From assembly GCA_001970955.1 (NCBI GenBank), contig MPUH01000888.1, forward strand, positions 1 to 30,552: a stretch of 30,552 nt of DNA. Direction: 5' to 3'. Below the pieces are notes generated by a model, which made no database searches, had not been told where the DNA came from, and worked only from the letters and a program-made list of their open reading frames with translations. This DNA is from Stentor coeruleus. Taxonomy: Eukaryota; Ciliophora; Heterotrichea; Heterotrichida; Stentoridae. A program made the position numbers and the translations under genes. The stretch's first letter is position 1. Each line of letters starts with the position of its first letter. Below are positions 18,538 to 27,359 of this stretch, piece by piece.

Positions 18538-19128
18538 TCAACAACACTTAGATTTTTTAACGATAATGGTTGATGATGAGTGTTTTTCTGGGCTTAAAGA
18601 TATCTTTCTGTTTAAGTTCGGGATAAACAAAGCAGCTTCTGCAATTTTAATAAAAAGTTCTTCAATGCCAATATTAAGCTTAGCTGATACTTGATATATA
18701 TCCGCATTGTATTTATAGGAAAAATCTAACATATCTTGAGGATATTCTTCAAAAGTATGCAAATCACATTTATTTGCTGCTATGTATAACCTTGGGGGTA
18801 ATTCTGAGAATGATTCAGTAAGTAACTGACTCCAATACTCAAGACTATGAAATGTTTGCATCTTACTACAATCAAAAACAAATATCACAGCTTGAGCATC
18901 TCGGCAATACATTTTTGCAAACGAATTATATCTCTCCTGCCCAGCTGTATCCCAAATATTAAGTTTCACTGGCTTGTTCTTTACAGTAATAATTTTCCCA
19001 ATAAAACTCGCTCCAATTGTAGGGTCGCCATCATCTTTAAACCCTCCCGTCATAAACCTATACAAAATACTTGACTTCCCCACAAAAGCATCCCCTAATA
19101 AAACAACTTTTATTTGCGTCAAATCCAT
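18538..19128 (-). CDS. Rab-family small GTPase, Rab5/21/22-like
   Basis: Membrane-traffic GTPase of 196 residues. All G motifs are present: P-loop GDAFVGKSS (12-20), switch I Thr37 in DPTIGASF, switch II WDTAGQERYNSF (59-70, with catalytic Gln64), NKCD (119-122) and SAK (148-150). The C-terminus is KKSKCC, ending in two cysteines for double geranylgeranylation by Rab GGTase. PTIGASF and AGQERYNS resemble the Rab5/21/22 group, suggesting an early-endosome role, but ciliate Rabs are highly expanded and the subfamily is not certain. The frame is intronless and it is the only gene here ending in TGA. It starts 33 bp from the divergent Tom22-like gene. Confidence 0.93.
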   Translation of the reverse strand: MDLTQIKVVLLGDAFVGKSSILYRFMTGGFKDDGDPTIGASFIGKIITVKNKPVKLNIWDTAGQERYNSFAKMYCRDAQAVIFVFDCSKMQTFHSLEYWSQLLTESFSELPPRLYIAANKCDLHTFEEYPQDMLDFSYKYNADIYQVSAKLNIGIEELFIKIAEAALFIPNLNRKISLSPEKHSSSTIIVKKSKCC

Positions 19129-19161
19129 TAATTAACCCAAACATATGAATCTAATATAAAT
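19129..19161. promoter_or_regulatory. 33-bp divergent Rab/Tom22-like spacer
   Basis: Only 33 bp separate the two start codons. It includes a TATAAAT immediately before the plus-strand start and a five-codon frame (ATG to TAA, 19145-19159). A shared bidirectional promoter, if it exists, must overlap the transcribed regions. Confidence 0.45.
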
Positions 19162-19437
19162 ATGAATCATCAGAAAACAGAACCAAGGTATCGTAAACTT
19201 ATAAGAGATTTTCGTACCTCACGTTTAGGCAAATTCTGGAATTCATATATAGTCCACTACTCAAGTAAAAGTTGGATAATGACAAAAAAAGCTCTTTGGG
19301 GGCTAAGCGTTGGTGCAGTTGTGCTTCTTTTACCATTAGCAATTGAGACAACACTTGAAGGTGAAGCTCGTGTATCTCAATTGAATAGTCAGATTAAAGG
19401 AGAAATCAACCCGAATGTGGAATTCAGACCTTATTAA
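19162..19437 (+). CDS. Tom22/Tom9-like mitochondrial outer-membrane import receptor subunit
   Basis: A 91-residue protein with one transmembrane segment (about 45-62) and little else. The core KSWIMTKKALWGLSVGAVVL then LLPLAIETTLEGEARV matches the conserved Tom22 pattern K-x-W, a T/S-rich hydrophobic helix, then LPL-x-x-E, best known from plant TOM9/TOM22-type proteins with a short cytosolic domain. Tom22 organises the TOM complex and binds incoming preproteins. The cytosolic part (1-40) is basic, without the acidic patch of fungal and animal Tom22. The assignment rests on the membrane-segment signature and length, so it is likely but not certain. Confidence 0.7.
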   Translation: MNHQKTEPRYRKLIRDFRTSRLGKFWNSYIVHYSSKSWIMTKKALWGLSVGAVVLLLPLAIETTLEGEARVSQLNSQIKGEINPNVEFRPY

Positions 19438-19546
19438 GTAATATTTTAGGACAAATAATAGTATTTTAATAGTAAAAAATCGATTACATGAGTGGATTTG
19501 CAGATTTTGGTAAAGGTTAGATTAACCTAGGTTTATAATTATTTAT

Positions 19547-21826
19547 ATGAAAAGTACGGATTTTAATCGCAGGCTTTCTTCGCTTTTTATATCCCCAAAT
19601 AGTACTGCAAACATGCAGGCAAGTAATCAGAAACTTGAATTAGAGAACGAGGTGAATAAAGTCCAGGAAATGCTTAGTATGGAATATACGGTTGCTAATA
19701 GAACTTTAAACAGGGAAGGAGAGACTTTGAATGAGGAAGGCAAGATTTTGAAATCTGCGCTGAATAAGATTGTGAACGACAATAAAAAGAAGGAAAAAAA
19801 GCTTGCAAGCATAGTAGATTTAATAAAGTGCTATTCAATCGTTTCACCAAAAAACCTCAGCGGAAGTACTCCAATCATGTCATCTTTCCATAACGAAGAG
19901 GAAAAACTTGATGACCTAAGAGATCAACTTGAAGCTGAAGACGAAAAAATCCAAGAAGAAGAATCAAATACAGAAATCCTCATAGAAAGCAAAAATAACA
20001 TCATAAAAAGCACGCTCGTCCTAAAAGAAAGACTTGAAAAATTATCTAAAATCCATAAAGATATTGAAAGAAAGCACAATGAAGTCATGGAAACCAAACA
20101 AAAAGCCTTCTACAGCATGCAAACCGCCCAAATCGACCTGTCAAAACTCAGAAAATACATCGAAAAAGACCAAAAAAAGTTTCAAAAAGCTATGGAAAAA
20201 TGGAAAACCATCAAAGACCATCATGAAAAAGAAGTCCAAGATTGCATAAATAAAATCAGCAGAGAAAACCTCAAATCTAGAGTACTGGGTAAATAGGAAA
20301 ACAAAATTCACAAAGAAAAAGTGTTGAAAAAACTACAAGAGCGGATAAAAACCAGCGAGAAAAACACAAGACAAACCAGTATTTCTAAAGAAGAAATCAG
20401 TATAATAAAAAAACAACTTGATCTAATCAAAAGCTACATCCCAGACTGTCCTGATTTTCTAGAGCCTTTATCTGAAGAAAACATTATTTTCATTATAAAC
20501 TCTTATTCAAAATTCAAATTCCAAGAACACTCACTTAGTGTGAAATTTCAGAATTTAACTGAAGAACAATTGGAAAAACAACGTAAATGCGATGCAATAA
20601 AAGAAGAACTTGATTATCTGAGATCAGCATCTTTAAATTCTACAGGGTTTAATATAGGTAAATCAATGACATATAATCAACTTAAAGTTTCACTTGAGAA
20701 TCGTGGAGAATCACTTTATAATATGCTTTTTACTGAGTCTCAGTTGTTGATTATGAAAACATATCTTCAGTTACTTAATTTAGGAAATGTTGTATGTAGG
20801 ATTATGCAAGGGATTACTTATAATTCAGCTTTACATAGTAATGAAAATACTATAGTCCTTGCGATAAATGTTATTAAAAAAGCTCAAAAGGGGTTTATTG
20901 AAAAACAAGATAAAGAAGAGTTGGGGAAAGGGCTGAAGGAGAAGGATTTTGTTGAAAAGGAACATAAGAAGTCTTTGATTGGCAGTGAGAAGAAAAAAAC
21001 TTTTAAGACAGAAGTGGAAACAGTTGAAGAAATTATGAGCTTTGCTATTGGGATTAATGATATTGAGCACGCACTTTCTAAGTACATAAAAAACGATAAG
21101 ACTATATCTTTAGTCTCACATATGATCAAATCTGATAGTATCTCCTGTCTTTTCACAGATTTTTCTGACTTAGAAAACAGATGCGCAGAAGACTCAGCTC
21201 AACCTAAAATCCTTATAACCAACTTCAACACAATCGGAAATAGTATTTTTAAAGATCGTATAAAACAGATAATACAAGCTCTCCAAGATATCCTCACACG
21301 ACTCAGTGTCCTTTTTGTCCAGAACCGTGATGAAATAAATGATTTTTACATAAAAAACCCAAGTCTAAAATCTATAAAAACTACTGATACTTTATCAGCA
21401 AAGACCATACAAGTAATGCAAATCCTAGAAAAAGCTGTAGCCTATATAGTAAAACCAAGACATGATAACAAATCCCCAAACGAATTATTAGATCGTATAT
21501 CAAAACATCGAGAAGAAGGTATTGGGAAATTCAAAATCCTCGACTCTACAAAAGCCATTTCAGAAGAAAAAAACCCAAAAAATCGACAGGAATTGCCTAT
21601 AAAAAATGAAAGCCTTACAAAAATCACGACCAAAGAAATGTTTAGCGAACTTAAATCAATAAGAAACAAAATTTCTGAATTTAAAATCCTTGAACGCAAG
21701 GCAAGTGCGAATACAACTAGAGAAGCTTGCGTAGATATCAAAAAGCCTTGGCAAAAAAATTACAAGATCCCAAGTTTTACTTTAGCAAGGCCTTTTACTG
21801 TTAGTTTTAATTCAAAAAGCAAATAA
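19547..21826 (+). CDS. Large coiled-coil protein, one 15-nt intron
   Basis: Two adjacent frames are one gene. The first ends at a TAG and the second begins at a GTG (20321) with no ATG. Removing GTACTGGGTAAATAG (20282-20296) joins them in frame through ENKIHKEK, giving 754 residues. Residues about 25-320 are nearly continuous coiled coil rich in Lys and Glu. A patterned region follows (about 275-360: SKEEISIIKKQLDLIKSYIP and CPDFLEPLSEENIIF, then coil), then helical segments and a basic tail. The arrangement of coil, a short helical motif, then an LEPLSEEN-like segment loosely recalls axonemal docking-complex coiled-coil proteins (ODA1/ODA3 type), but I regard that only as a hint. No enzymatic motif is visible. 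The gene is followed by a decayed coding region of similar character. Confidence 0.85.
20282..20296 (+). other. 15-nt intron in the coiled-coil gene
   Basis: Reads GTACTGGGTAAATAG, phase 0, with GT-AG ends and an in-frame TAG that would otherwise end the protein at residue 249. Splicing leaves AGA then GAA AAC AAA and an open frame to 21826. Confidence 0.88.
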
Positions 21827-22323
21827 TATAAGCTTTTTATAGGTATGGAGATTTTAATAATTTGGAAAAGATTTTATTAGAAAAATTGGAAGATTTGGAT
21901 TATGCTTTTGATATGTTGCAGATATAAGTAGAAAGAAGAACTTTTTATTATTTTTTTTAGTAGAATCTTGATGAGAATCTTGATGGTATTCAAGGAATTT
22001 GATTGGGAGATTAGAATTTTATGGTATTTTCAACATAAAATGTGGATTGGCTAAGGAAATTGTTGGAAAATATCATAAAATGCTTGATTTTGTATNTTTT
22101 CAACATAAAATGTGGATTGGCTAAGGAAATTGTTGGAAAATATCATAAAATGCTTGATTTTGTATGAAAAATGTGTTTCGCTAATCAGATAGCATATTTT
22201 ATATATAAAAATGTAAGGCCAAGACTAATTTTCTCTTGAGCCATTTCAAAGAGATAAATTGTTTGAAAAAATGTGGTTTTAGCAAATCAGACCAAGCCAA
22301 GATGAGCAGCAATTAAAATTGTG
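21827..22323. other. Downstream flank of the coiled-coil gene with an overlap artefact
   Basis: A G-rich flank with no intact gene. A single N at 22096 is bracketed by identical 69-nt copies (22027-22095 and 22097-22165), an unmerged contig overlap. Toward the right end protein-like fragments begin (for example an ATG AGC AGC frame near 22300) that may belong to the relic that follows. Confidence 0.6.
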
Positions 22324-23798
22324 ACAGTATAAGAAAATCAATTCAGGGAAGTTCTATTTGCGCCTAGAAACCAAAGACAAATCTATAATAGACCCATCAT
22401 CAAAAGAAGAATTTCATTATATAAAAAATGCATATTCACTCATAGAAGATATTCTTGGATATCCCCAAACTTGATGTACCTCAAGAAATTGACAAAAACA
22501 CCCTAGGCCTAGCTTTATTTGATGATCCAAAGGAAATAATCGGCATAGATTATTTACTTATAGTTCTCAAATAGTTAAATAAAAACTTAAACTCATTACA
22601 ATATTACAAGTCTAACTTAAAGAATCTGAATTAAGTAAGGAAATATCTTGGGTTAGCAGAAAGCATTTGAAGAAATATATGATAATTTACTTTGAAACAT
22701 GAAAACTTTCTAAAAAGAGTTGGAAAAACTAAAATACTTGCTAAGGATAAAAAATATGAGGCTTTGAAGTTTTAAGATAGGAAGATTGAGGATATTGAAG
22801 GTTATTATAAAAATCTTGTTGATAGTATACATGAACAAATTAGAGGATCAGGTGAAGCTAGGAAGAAAAGAATTGAAGATAATTAGGGTGCTTTTAAAGA
22901 ATCTGAAGTGTTATGAAAAACTATCGAGAAGAAATCAATAGAGTATTACAAGAAAAAATTAGTTTAAAAGAAAATACTATCAGAAAAATCAGCTTATTTA
23001 CTTATATTCCAATATAAAATTATTATAAAAATACTTAAGTATTATTTTCTACAAGGATCTTGAAAGACAGTTCTATAAAACGAAAACCTCTGTGAATCCT
23101 TAAAAGACCAGCTCCAAAACATCTTTATAGAAAACTCTTAAAACCTATGAAATTTTAACTACATCAAAAACCAGCTCTCTCAAGAAAACCTTTTCCATAT
23201 GCTTATGAACTACAATAAGAAAACATGAAACTTAAAAAAAAAGCAGTCAAAACTTCTAACGATATTAGAGCTTTAGAACTAGAAAAATAAATTTAAACTA
23301 AAAGGTATCAGTTTATAATAAAATTTAACTGTTAAGGAAATATAGAAAATGAATAAAAAAATATCAATCAAGCTAAATCAATATCAGAATTTATGGCTGT
23401 TTCTATAAGATTTATATTTTTGGATAAAAAAGGATGTTTTTTAAATTGAAGCATAGAATGGTTATAAGTAAGATATAAACTATATAGATTGGAGGTAAGT
23501 TTTTAGAGGTATATTCACCTCAGGAGGTGAATAAAATTGAAAATAAATGTAAGGAAAATGCAAAAGTTCAAATGAAATGTTGAGAAAATATATTTGGAAT
23601 ATTGTTAGTGAAAGAACTAGATTAAGTACTGATATTTCTCCTGAAAAATCTTTGAAGTTGATAAATAAAGCTATTTGTAATTCAATATTCATTGCATAGT
23701 TATTATTAGATTATCTGCAGAAAAAAATATTAGTTAATTCTAAATCGCCTAAGGATAAAAGGACGAAAAATCCAACAACTAAAAATACTTTCGAATAA
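22324..23798 (+). pseudogene. Decayed coiled-coil gene
   Basis: About 1.5 kb of protein-like sequence on the plus strand, broken by many stops and frame changes. Recognisable pieces are KSIIDPSSKEEFHYIKNAYS (ending TGA at about 22474), LDVPQEIDKNTLGLALFDDP (another frame), and EALKF-stop-DRKIEDIEGYYKNLVDSI. Further pieces are NFNYIKNQLSQENLFHMLMN, SERTRLSTDISPEKSLKLIN and a basic C-terminal piece, KSPKDKRTKNPTTKNTFE, ending TAA at 23798. Several in-frame TAA/TAG sit where Gln could once have been. No 15-nt introns repair the breaks I tested. The piece around SSKEEFHYIKNAYSLIEDIL resembles SKEEISIIKKQLDLIKSYIP in the upstream gene, so it may be a dead tandem paralogue; that link is inferred from one short match. 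Confidence 0.72.
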
Positions 23799-23869
23799 TA
23801 TTAAATCATATTTTTCTAAATCCTATCTTTTACCACCATTTATACTCTAATAATAGTTAGCTATTATTT

Positions 23870-24277
23870 TTATAAATTAGTATCTTCATGCTCTTTAGAT
23901 TCAAGTTGTTTTCTAAGTGCATTCATCCTTTCTTCAATTTTTGCATTTATGCTTCGTTTGGCATCTTGGATCTTACTACTTTCCTTGAAAGCTAAGATTT
24001 TTGACTCAATCCTTCTAACCACTGCTGTACTTAGCTGGGGTTCCATAAGTAAATCGCGAACTATTATATTGTCAGTTTTTATAATATCATAAATTTCTGC
24101 TGGAGTTGTATCAGCTAATATGTGTTTTATTTCCTCTCGGTTTGAAATAACATCAATTGTTTGCATTTCTTGTGATGGGGTGTTGGTTCTTGTTGAAAAA
24201 GAGTCGCTGATGGTTTGGACTTTTTTAAGATTTCTTATAGTTCTCACAACGCTGCCTTCGATATATGTTAACTCCAT
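23870..24277 (-). CDS. Unrecognised small protein, 135 residues
   Basis: I do not recognise a family. The ATG start at 24277 is followed by MELTYIEGSVVRTIRNLKK, a Ser/Thr-rich stretch (about 20-45), then a largely helical, charged part with NREEIKHILADTTPAEIYDI (about 46-65). Residues about 85-130 form a likely coiled coil (AKRSINAKIEERMNALRKQL). It looks soluble and has no signal peptide or membrane segment. Support for its being real comes from codon-like composition, an in-frame ATG, and a 129-nt upstream flank with no C on the plus strand, as seen before well-supported genes here. Confidence 0.65.
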   Translation of the reverse strand: MELTYIEGSVVRTIRNLKKVQTISDSFSTRTNTPSQEMQTIDVISNREEIKHILADTTPAEIYDIIKTDNIIVRDLLMEPQLSTAVVRRIESKILAFKESSKIQDAKRSINAKIEERMNALRKQLESKEHEDTNL

Positions 24278-24718
24278 GGAATTATAAAATATAGTGTAAG
24301 AAATGGGAGTAAAAAAGGTAATTTTGTTTTGTAATTAGATGTTTGTAATGAATATTAGAATAAATGAGTATTTTTTAGGATGAGGAATTTATGATTGTGT
24401 ATATAGCTTTGTTGTTGCGTATATTATTTGATTTTTAGAATTCAAAAAAAAATCGTTTTATGTCATTTTATAGTAATAAACTATATTCTAACTAAAAAAC
24501 CATTACTATAATTTATAGTATAATCCCTATTCTTCATATCTTTTATTTCACCCATACTAGTCCCAATATTTCTACCAAAAATTATAAATTCATAAACTTA
24601 TCAAACAACAGTAAAATACTTAATTTACTATTCAAAATACAAAATCTTACCAAAAAAGGTAAAAATCATCATCAAAATCTACAAAAACTCCTAATATTTT
24701 TTCATCATCTCATCTATA
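24278..24718. other. Intergenic region with skew switch
   Basis: No gene seen. 24278-24406 has no C on the plus strand (5' flank of the minus-strand gene to its left). 24481-24720 has only 5 G and abundant C (3' flank of the minus-strand gene to its right). The switch lies near 24410-24480. Confidence 0.6.
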
Positions 24719-25300
24719 TTAATTATTTATTTTCAAAGCTTTGCAGTTAAAGCATTTTTCAGGCGTAAATTCAATTTTTTCATTTGAGTCGCACTTGACA
24801 AATTTTCTCTTAAAATAAGTCCTATCATATTTATGAACAGTAACAAGCATAACCCCTTGCATTCCTTTTCTTCCAGGAACATTAGCCTGGCTCAAGCAAT
24901 TAGTTACAACATTTGAAAGGTCCTTCAAATGTTTATAGCTTAACGAACCCTTAGGCCTTTCTCTTATAAGTGGTATTTTGTTTTTTTCTTTATGTTCCGA
25001 AGATTTATCAATACTAAACGGAGAAGCTCTATGTTGTCGTCCATTAATAAGACGTTTTGGTAAAGCTTTTAAGCATTTAGGGTTTCTATTAACATCATTA
25101 AGTCTTTCTGTATCTGAAGATCTATGAATAACCCTTGAGAAATTTAGAGCTTTATCATCATTAGCATTATTTATTGCTTCAACAATTTTAGTCAATGAAG
25201 TATGTGCAGGAAGTTCTTGTCCAACATTACATATAGAAAATGTTGCTCTATGAGTAGATACTTTTTTAGGTATACGAGATGCTGATAAGGATGACTGCAT
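24719..25300 (-). CDS. Unrecognised basic protein, 193 residues
   Basis: I do not recognise it. The protein is Lys/Arg-rich, with no signal peptide or transmembrane segment. The N-terminal half is polar and probably disordered (KKVSTHRATFSI, RQHRASPFSIDKSSEHKEKN). The C-terminal part is more ordered, with KHLKDLSNVVTNCLSQANVP and MLVTVHKYDRTYFKRKFVKC. It ends with a lone C-x2-C (EKCFNCKALKINN), a possible half zinc site. It starts at the ATG at 25300, 78 bp downstream of the stop of the cytidylyltransferase gene on the same strand, with a TATAAAA about 27 bp upstream of the ATG. Confidence 0.65.
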   Translation of the reverse strand: MQSSLSASRIPKKVSTHRATFSICNVGQELPAHTSLTKIVEAINNANDDKALNFSRVIHRSSDTERLNDVNRNPKCLKALPKRLINGRQHRASPFSIDKSSEHKEKNKIPLIRERPKGSLSYKHLKDLSNVVTNCLSQANVPGRKGMQGVMLVTVHKYDRTYFKRKFVKCDSNEKIEFTPEKCFNCKALKINN

Positions 25301-25378
25301 TTTTATGTTTACATAGTTTTTTATATGAGCTAACTGTTAGGAGAGATAATTAAAAAAAACTAGTTTTAGCTAAAGATA

Positions 25379-26752
25379 CTAGACTTCTTGGATAAATTCT
25401 TTGTTTTGGTAATAGTTGATTTCTTTTTGAGTAAAAACTTTGAATTTGTTGAAAAAGTTCGTTCGGTTGTCTATAATCCGGTCGATTATGGTTTGGGTGC
25501 TGATTTTGCTCACACTTTCGATTTCATGGTAGATACCAAGTTCTTTAGATATAGTGAAAGGATCATCGTCCACATCAATACTTCCTTTTCTGCACTTTTT
25601 AAGCGATGGGTCTGATTTCAACTCAGTTCCCTGAACGACAATTTTTATATTGAATCCAGTAATAAGTTCTCTACTAACAACCCAAGGTGCACCAATAATA
25701 ACTTCATCAACATATTTATTCGAAAGCACACACATAACTCTATCATGCAAATTCATTATAGGAAAATTTGATCCTTTATACTTATTCACTGTCTCATCGT
25801 CATGAACTCCAACAATCAGATAATTTCCAAGGCTTTTAGCTCTTTTCAAAGTCTCAATATGCCCAATATGAAACAAATCAAATGTCCCATCAATGTAAAC
25901 AATAATATCATCTGGCTTTGGTTCTTTTTTGTTTGAAAACTCACTTATTCTTCTTGATGTTGTCAATAAATGCTTCTTGTTTCCTTGAGTTGTGGTTTCA
26001 ACTTCTTTAGCAAAGACACTACTTGAGGTTACAGGAGTGTCTACTTTTTCCCATACATCTTTAGTCATCAACAAAAGTTTACCAACTAATTGTGTTGTTG
26101 ATATTCCTTCAGTTCTTTTGAAAATCTTGCATCTGCCTGCTCTTTTTAAGATTGACATACAATCATCTCCATTCTCATTTATACTCAAATCATCTCCATG
26201 AGCTGCATATCGACAATTAAGACTATTCAGCAATTCAATTGTAGGGGAATATGGAGCATTTTCTACAACTTCATCAACCCATTTACAAGACCTAGCTAAA
26301 GTATATCTTTCTAGCTCATTCATAACCGGTGGGCCTTTATTTCTTGCGATTTCTGCATCAGAATGAACACCTACAACTAGAAATTTCCCTAAAGCTTTGG
26401 CTTGTCTTATAGCATTATAATGCCCAGAATGCATAAGATCAAAACAACCATCCATATAAATTCTGTCAGGGTCACCTTGAGGTTCTGATATATAATTTGG
26501 ATTATCTGAGATCATTGCTTGAGGGGAAATTGGAACTAAAGATATGTTGATATAATCAATGAACTCATTTTCTAAATTTTCTTGTGAATCAAAACCCTGG
26601 ATGTCGGGTAAAAAAGTAAAATTTGAGGATTGGGTGGCCCGGAAATGCCCTTGGATTATTTCTAGAAGCTTAGGAGATTTAGAACAAGTATCAATAAGCT
26701 TACTAAGAGTGTTGAAGAATGAAGACTTAGTAGGAAAAGTAACCTCTGCCAT
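25379..26752 (-). CDS. PCYT2: Ethanolamine-phosphate cytidylyltransferase (PCYT2/ECT1)
   Basis: Makes CDP-ethanolamine from CTP and phosphoethanolamine, the middle step of the Kennedy route to phosphatidylethanolamine; 457 residues. It has the two tandem cytidylyltransferase folds that define ECT: domain 1 (about 97-230) with YMDGCFDLMHSGH (HSGH 108-111) and the signature RTEGISTTQLVGK; domain 2 (about 284-435) with YIDGTFDLFHIGH (HIGH 295-298), then VQGTE and ISTQTI. In domain 2 the RTEGIST signature is degenerate (SVSKISTQTI), as is usual for this enzyme. Unusual is a leader of about 95 residues before domain 1, predicted helical (about 12-40), longer than the short leader of the animal enzyme; it has no clear targeting signal. 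The ATG at 26752 is followed by a continuous frame to TAG. Confidence 0.95.
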   Translation of the reverse strand: MAEVTFPTKSSFFNTLSKLIDTCSKSPKLLEIIQGHFRATQSSNFTFLPDIQGFDSQENLENEFIDYINISLVPISPQAMISDNPNYISEPQGDPDRIYMDGCFDLMHSGHYNAIRQAKALGKFLVVGVHSDAEIARNKGPPVMNELERYTLARSCKWVDEVVENAPYSPTIELLNSLNCRYAAHGDDLSINENGDDCMSILKRAGRCKIFKRTEGISTTQLVGKLLLMTKDVWEKVDTPVTSSSVFAKEVETTTQGNKKHLLTTSRRISEFSNKKEPKPDDIIVYIDGTFDLFHIGHIETLKRAKSLGNYLIVGVHDDETVNKYKGSNFPIMNLHDRVMCVLSNKYVDEVIIGAPWVVSRELITGFNIKIVVQGTELKSDPSLKKCRKGSIDVDDDPFTISKELGIYHEIESVSKISTQTIIDRIIDNRTNFFNKFKVFTQKEINYYQNKEFIQEV

Positions 26753-27359
26753 TTATTAGTGAAGAATGGAATTTTATGATTGTAATTTTTTTTTTTTTTA
26801 GTGTTAAGGGGTTTTTGATGTAGTTTGAAGATTGGGTTTAGGAATAAGATGTGAAAATTATGATTTTGGTTTGCTATGTGTAGTATTATAACTTTTTTAA
26901 TAGTGAATTTGGGTAAGATTTGATAAAGTTACAGAAGGGAGGTATTGAATGTAGAAGATTTCGGTAGGATTTTTCTATTGGGTTTGGGTGTACTTATATT
27001 AAATGCTAAAGTTATATCAGATTTTCCATAAACAAAATTTTGGCATTTTTTAGAATCTCCGAAGGTTACTAAAGTTTGCAGTCTAAAATCAAAAAAATTA
27101 TAAGAGTTAGTGAGCAAGAAAAATAAGGATATAAAATCCAAGGATGCTTAAGCTCAAAAATTAGCTTATGATGCTTGATTATAGATCTTATACTTAAATT
27201 ATCATATAAAACAATATTAATTCTATAAAAAATTCCTAATAGTCTAAAATTCTTGAATATTCAACATGCACACACAAACCATTTTAATATATTCCATATA
27301 AACTTAATAATTTTTCTCATCAATTTTTCTATAAAAATCAAACTAAAACATAAAGCCTG
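26753..27359. other. Intergenic region with one coding-like fragment
   Basis: 26753-26873 has no C on the plus strand (cytidylyltransferase 5' flank). 27180-27359 is C-rich and G-poor (3' flank of the next minus-strand gene). Between them, 26929-27141 on the minus strand is a stop-bounded frame without an ATG, containing RLQTLVTFGDSKKCQNFVYG and FNISTPKPNRKILPKSSTFN. It could be a gene relic; I do not call it a gene. Confidence 0.4.

Noticed and set aside
23480-23692. 70-residue minus-strand frame
   Set aside because: Overlaps the plus-strand relic whose plus-strand reading is more protein-like; no family features.
22324-23798. Functional gene rescued by 15-nt introns or by TAA/TAG reading as Gln
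   Set aside because: The GT...AG pairs I tested near the stops are not 15-16 nt (for example 12 nt near 22770), frameshifts remain, and all intact neighbours use TAA and TAG as stops.
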